From Aneurinibacillus danicus (GTDB lineage: Bacteria > Bacillota > Bacilli > Aneurinibacillales > Aneurinibacillaceae): a stretch of 33,656 bases of DNA. The DNA is taken from contig NZ_BJXX01000040.1 of the NCBI RefSeq assembly GCF_007991215.1, positions 1 through 33,656 on the forward strand, given 5' to 3'. Shown in pieces: positions 33,646 to 33,656 of the stretch. Position 1 is the first letter of the stretch. Each line of letters begins with the position of its first letter. Both the position numbers and the translations under genes were made by a program. A model generated the notes under the pieces. That model searched no databases. It was not told the origin of the DNA and saw nothing but the letters and a program-made list of their open reading frames with translations.

Positions 33646-33656
33646 CTGTGAAAATC
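33640..33656 (+). repeat. Terminal fragment of dispersed repeat (copy G)
   Basis: The window ends TTTTTCTGTGAAAATC, the tip of the repeat family. It continues directly from the T-tract of the T-box terminator, so the element body would lie between the T-box leader and its gene. Confidence 0.8.

Noticed and set aside
33390-33651. Open frames on both strands over the T-box leader
   Set aside because: The region is fully explained by the T-box promoter, stems, antiterminator and terminator.

Overview
The window reads as a chromosomal piece of a spore-forming member of the Bacillota, order Bacillales. It has a GerA-type germinant receptor operon, a sufCDSUB iron-sulfur operon, a sigI-rsgI pair, a T-box leader, strong Shine-Dalgarno sites, and ATG, GTG and TTG starts. 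The loci resembling yunC, yunD, yunE, suf, yusG, gcvH and yusI recall a compressed version of the Bacillus subtilis yun-yur-yus neighbourhood. Protein flavour and repeat content suggest a Paenibacillaceae-like genus such as Aneurinibacillus or Brevibacillus; this is inference, not proof. Almost every gene is on the minus strand.

Layout. 1-2.2 kb: an AbrB-family membrane protein and a pair of small unrecognised genes, one with a one-base frameshift in its signal peptide. 2.5-3.8 kb: a plus-strand MFS transporter. 3.8-8.3 kb: a double-domain ThyX-like protein, an HD-GYP phosphodiesterase, YunC, a small DUF6154-like protein, a decayed yunD fragment and a YunE-type TauE/SafE permease. 8.3-13.6 kb: sufC-sufD-sufS-sufU-sufB with promoter and terminator. 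13.8-17.8 kb: small unknown genes around sigI-rsgI. 17.9-18.9 kb: a gene-poor stretch of repeats and hairpins. 18.9-22.9 kb: YusG-like protein, gcvH, a CHTC thioredoxin-fold protein, a 2-Cys peroxiredoxin, an aminotransferase and an ArsC/Spx-like protein. 22.9-25.8 kb: a BtuFCD-type ABC importer. 26-29 kb: DUF2797 protein, GlnQ-type ATPase, MFS transporter. 29-33.3 kb: germinant receptor operon A-C-D-B. 33.3-33.66 kb: promoter and T-box leader for a gene outside the window.

The most unusual content is non-coding. A family of about 100-200 bp palindromic repeats has a hairpin core and ends reading TTTTTCTGTGAAAATC. Five internal copies were found, and both window ends lie inside further copies. 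Several copies begin exactly at the T-tract of an intrinsic terminator, and the copies cluster around sigI-rsgI. A second two-copy family (18270-18334 and 20210-20400) has a conserved hairpin core with a compensatory base-pair change, and may be an undescribed structured RNA or mobile hairpin. No transposase, CRISPR array, rRNA or tRNA gene was seen.
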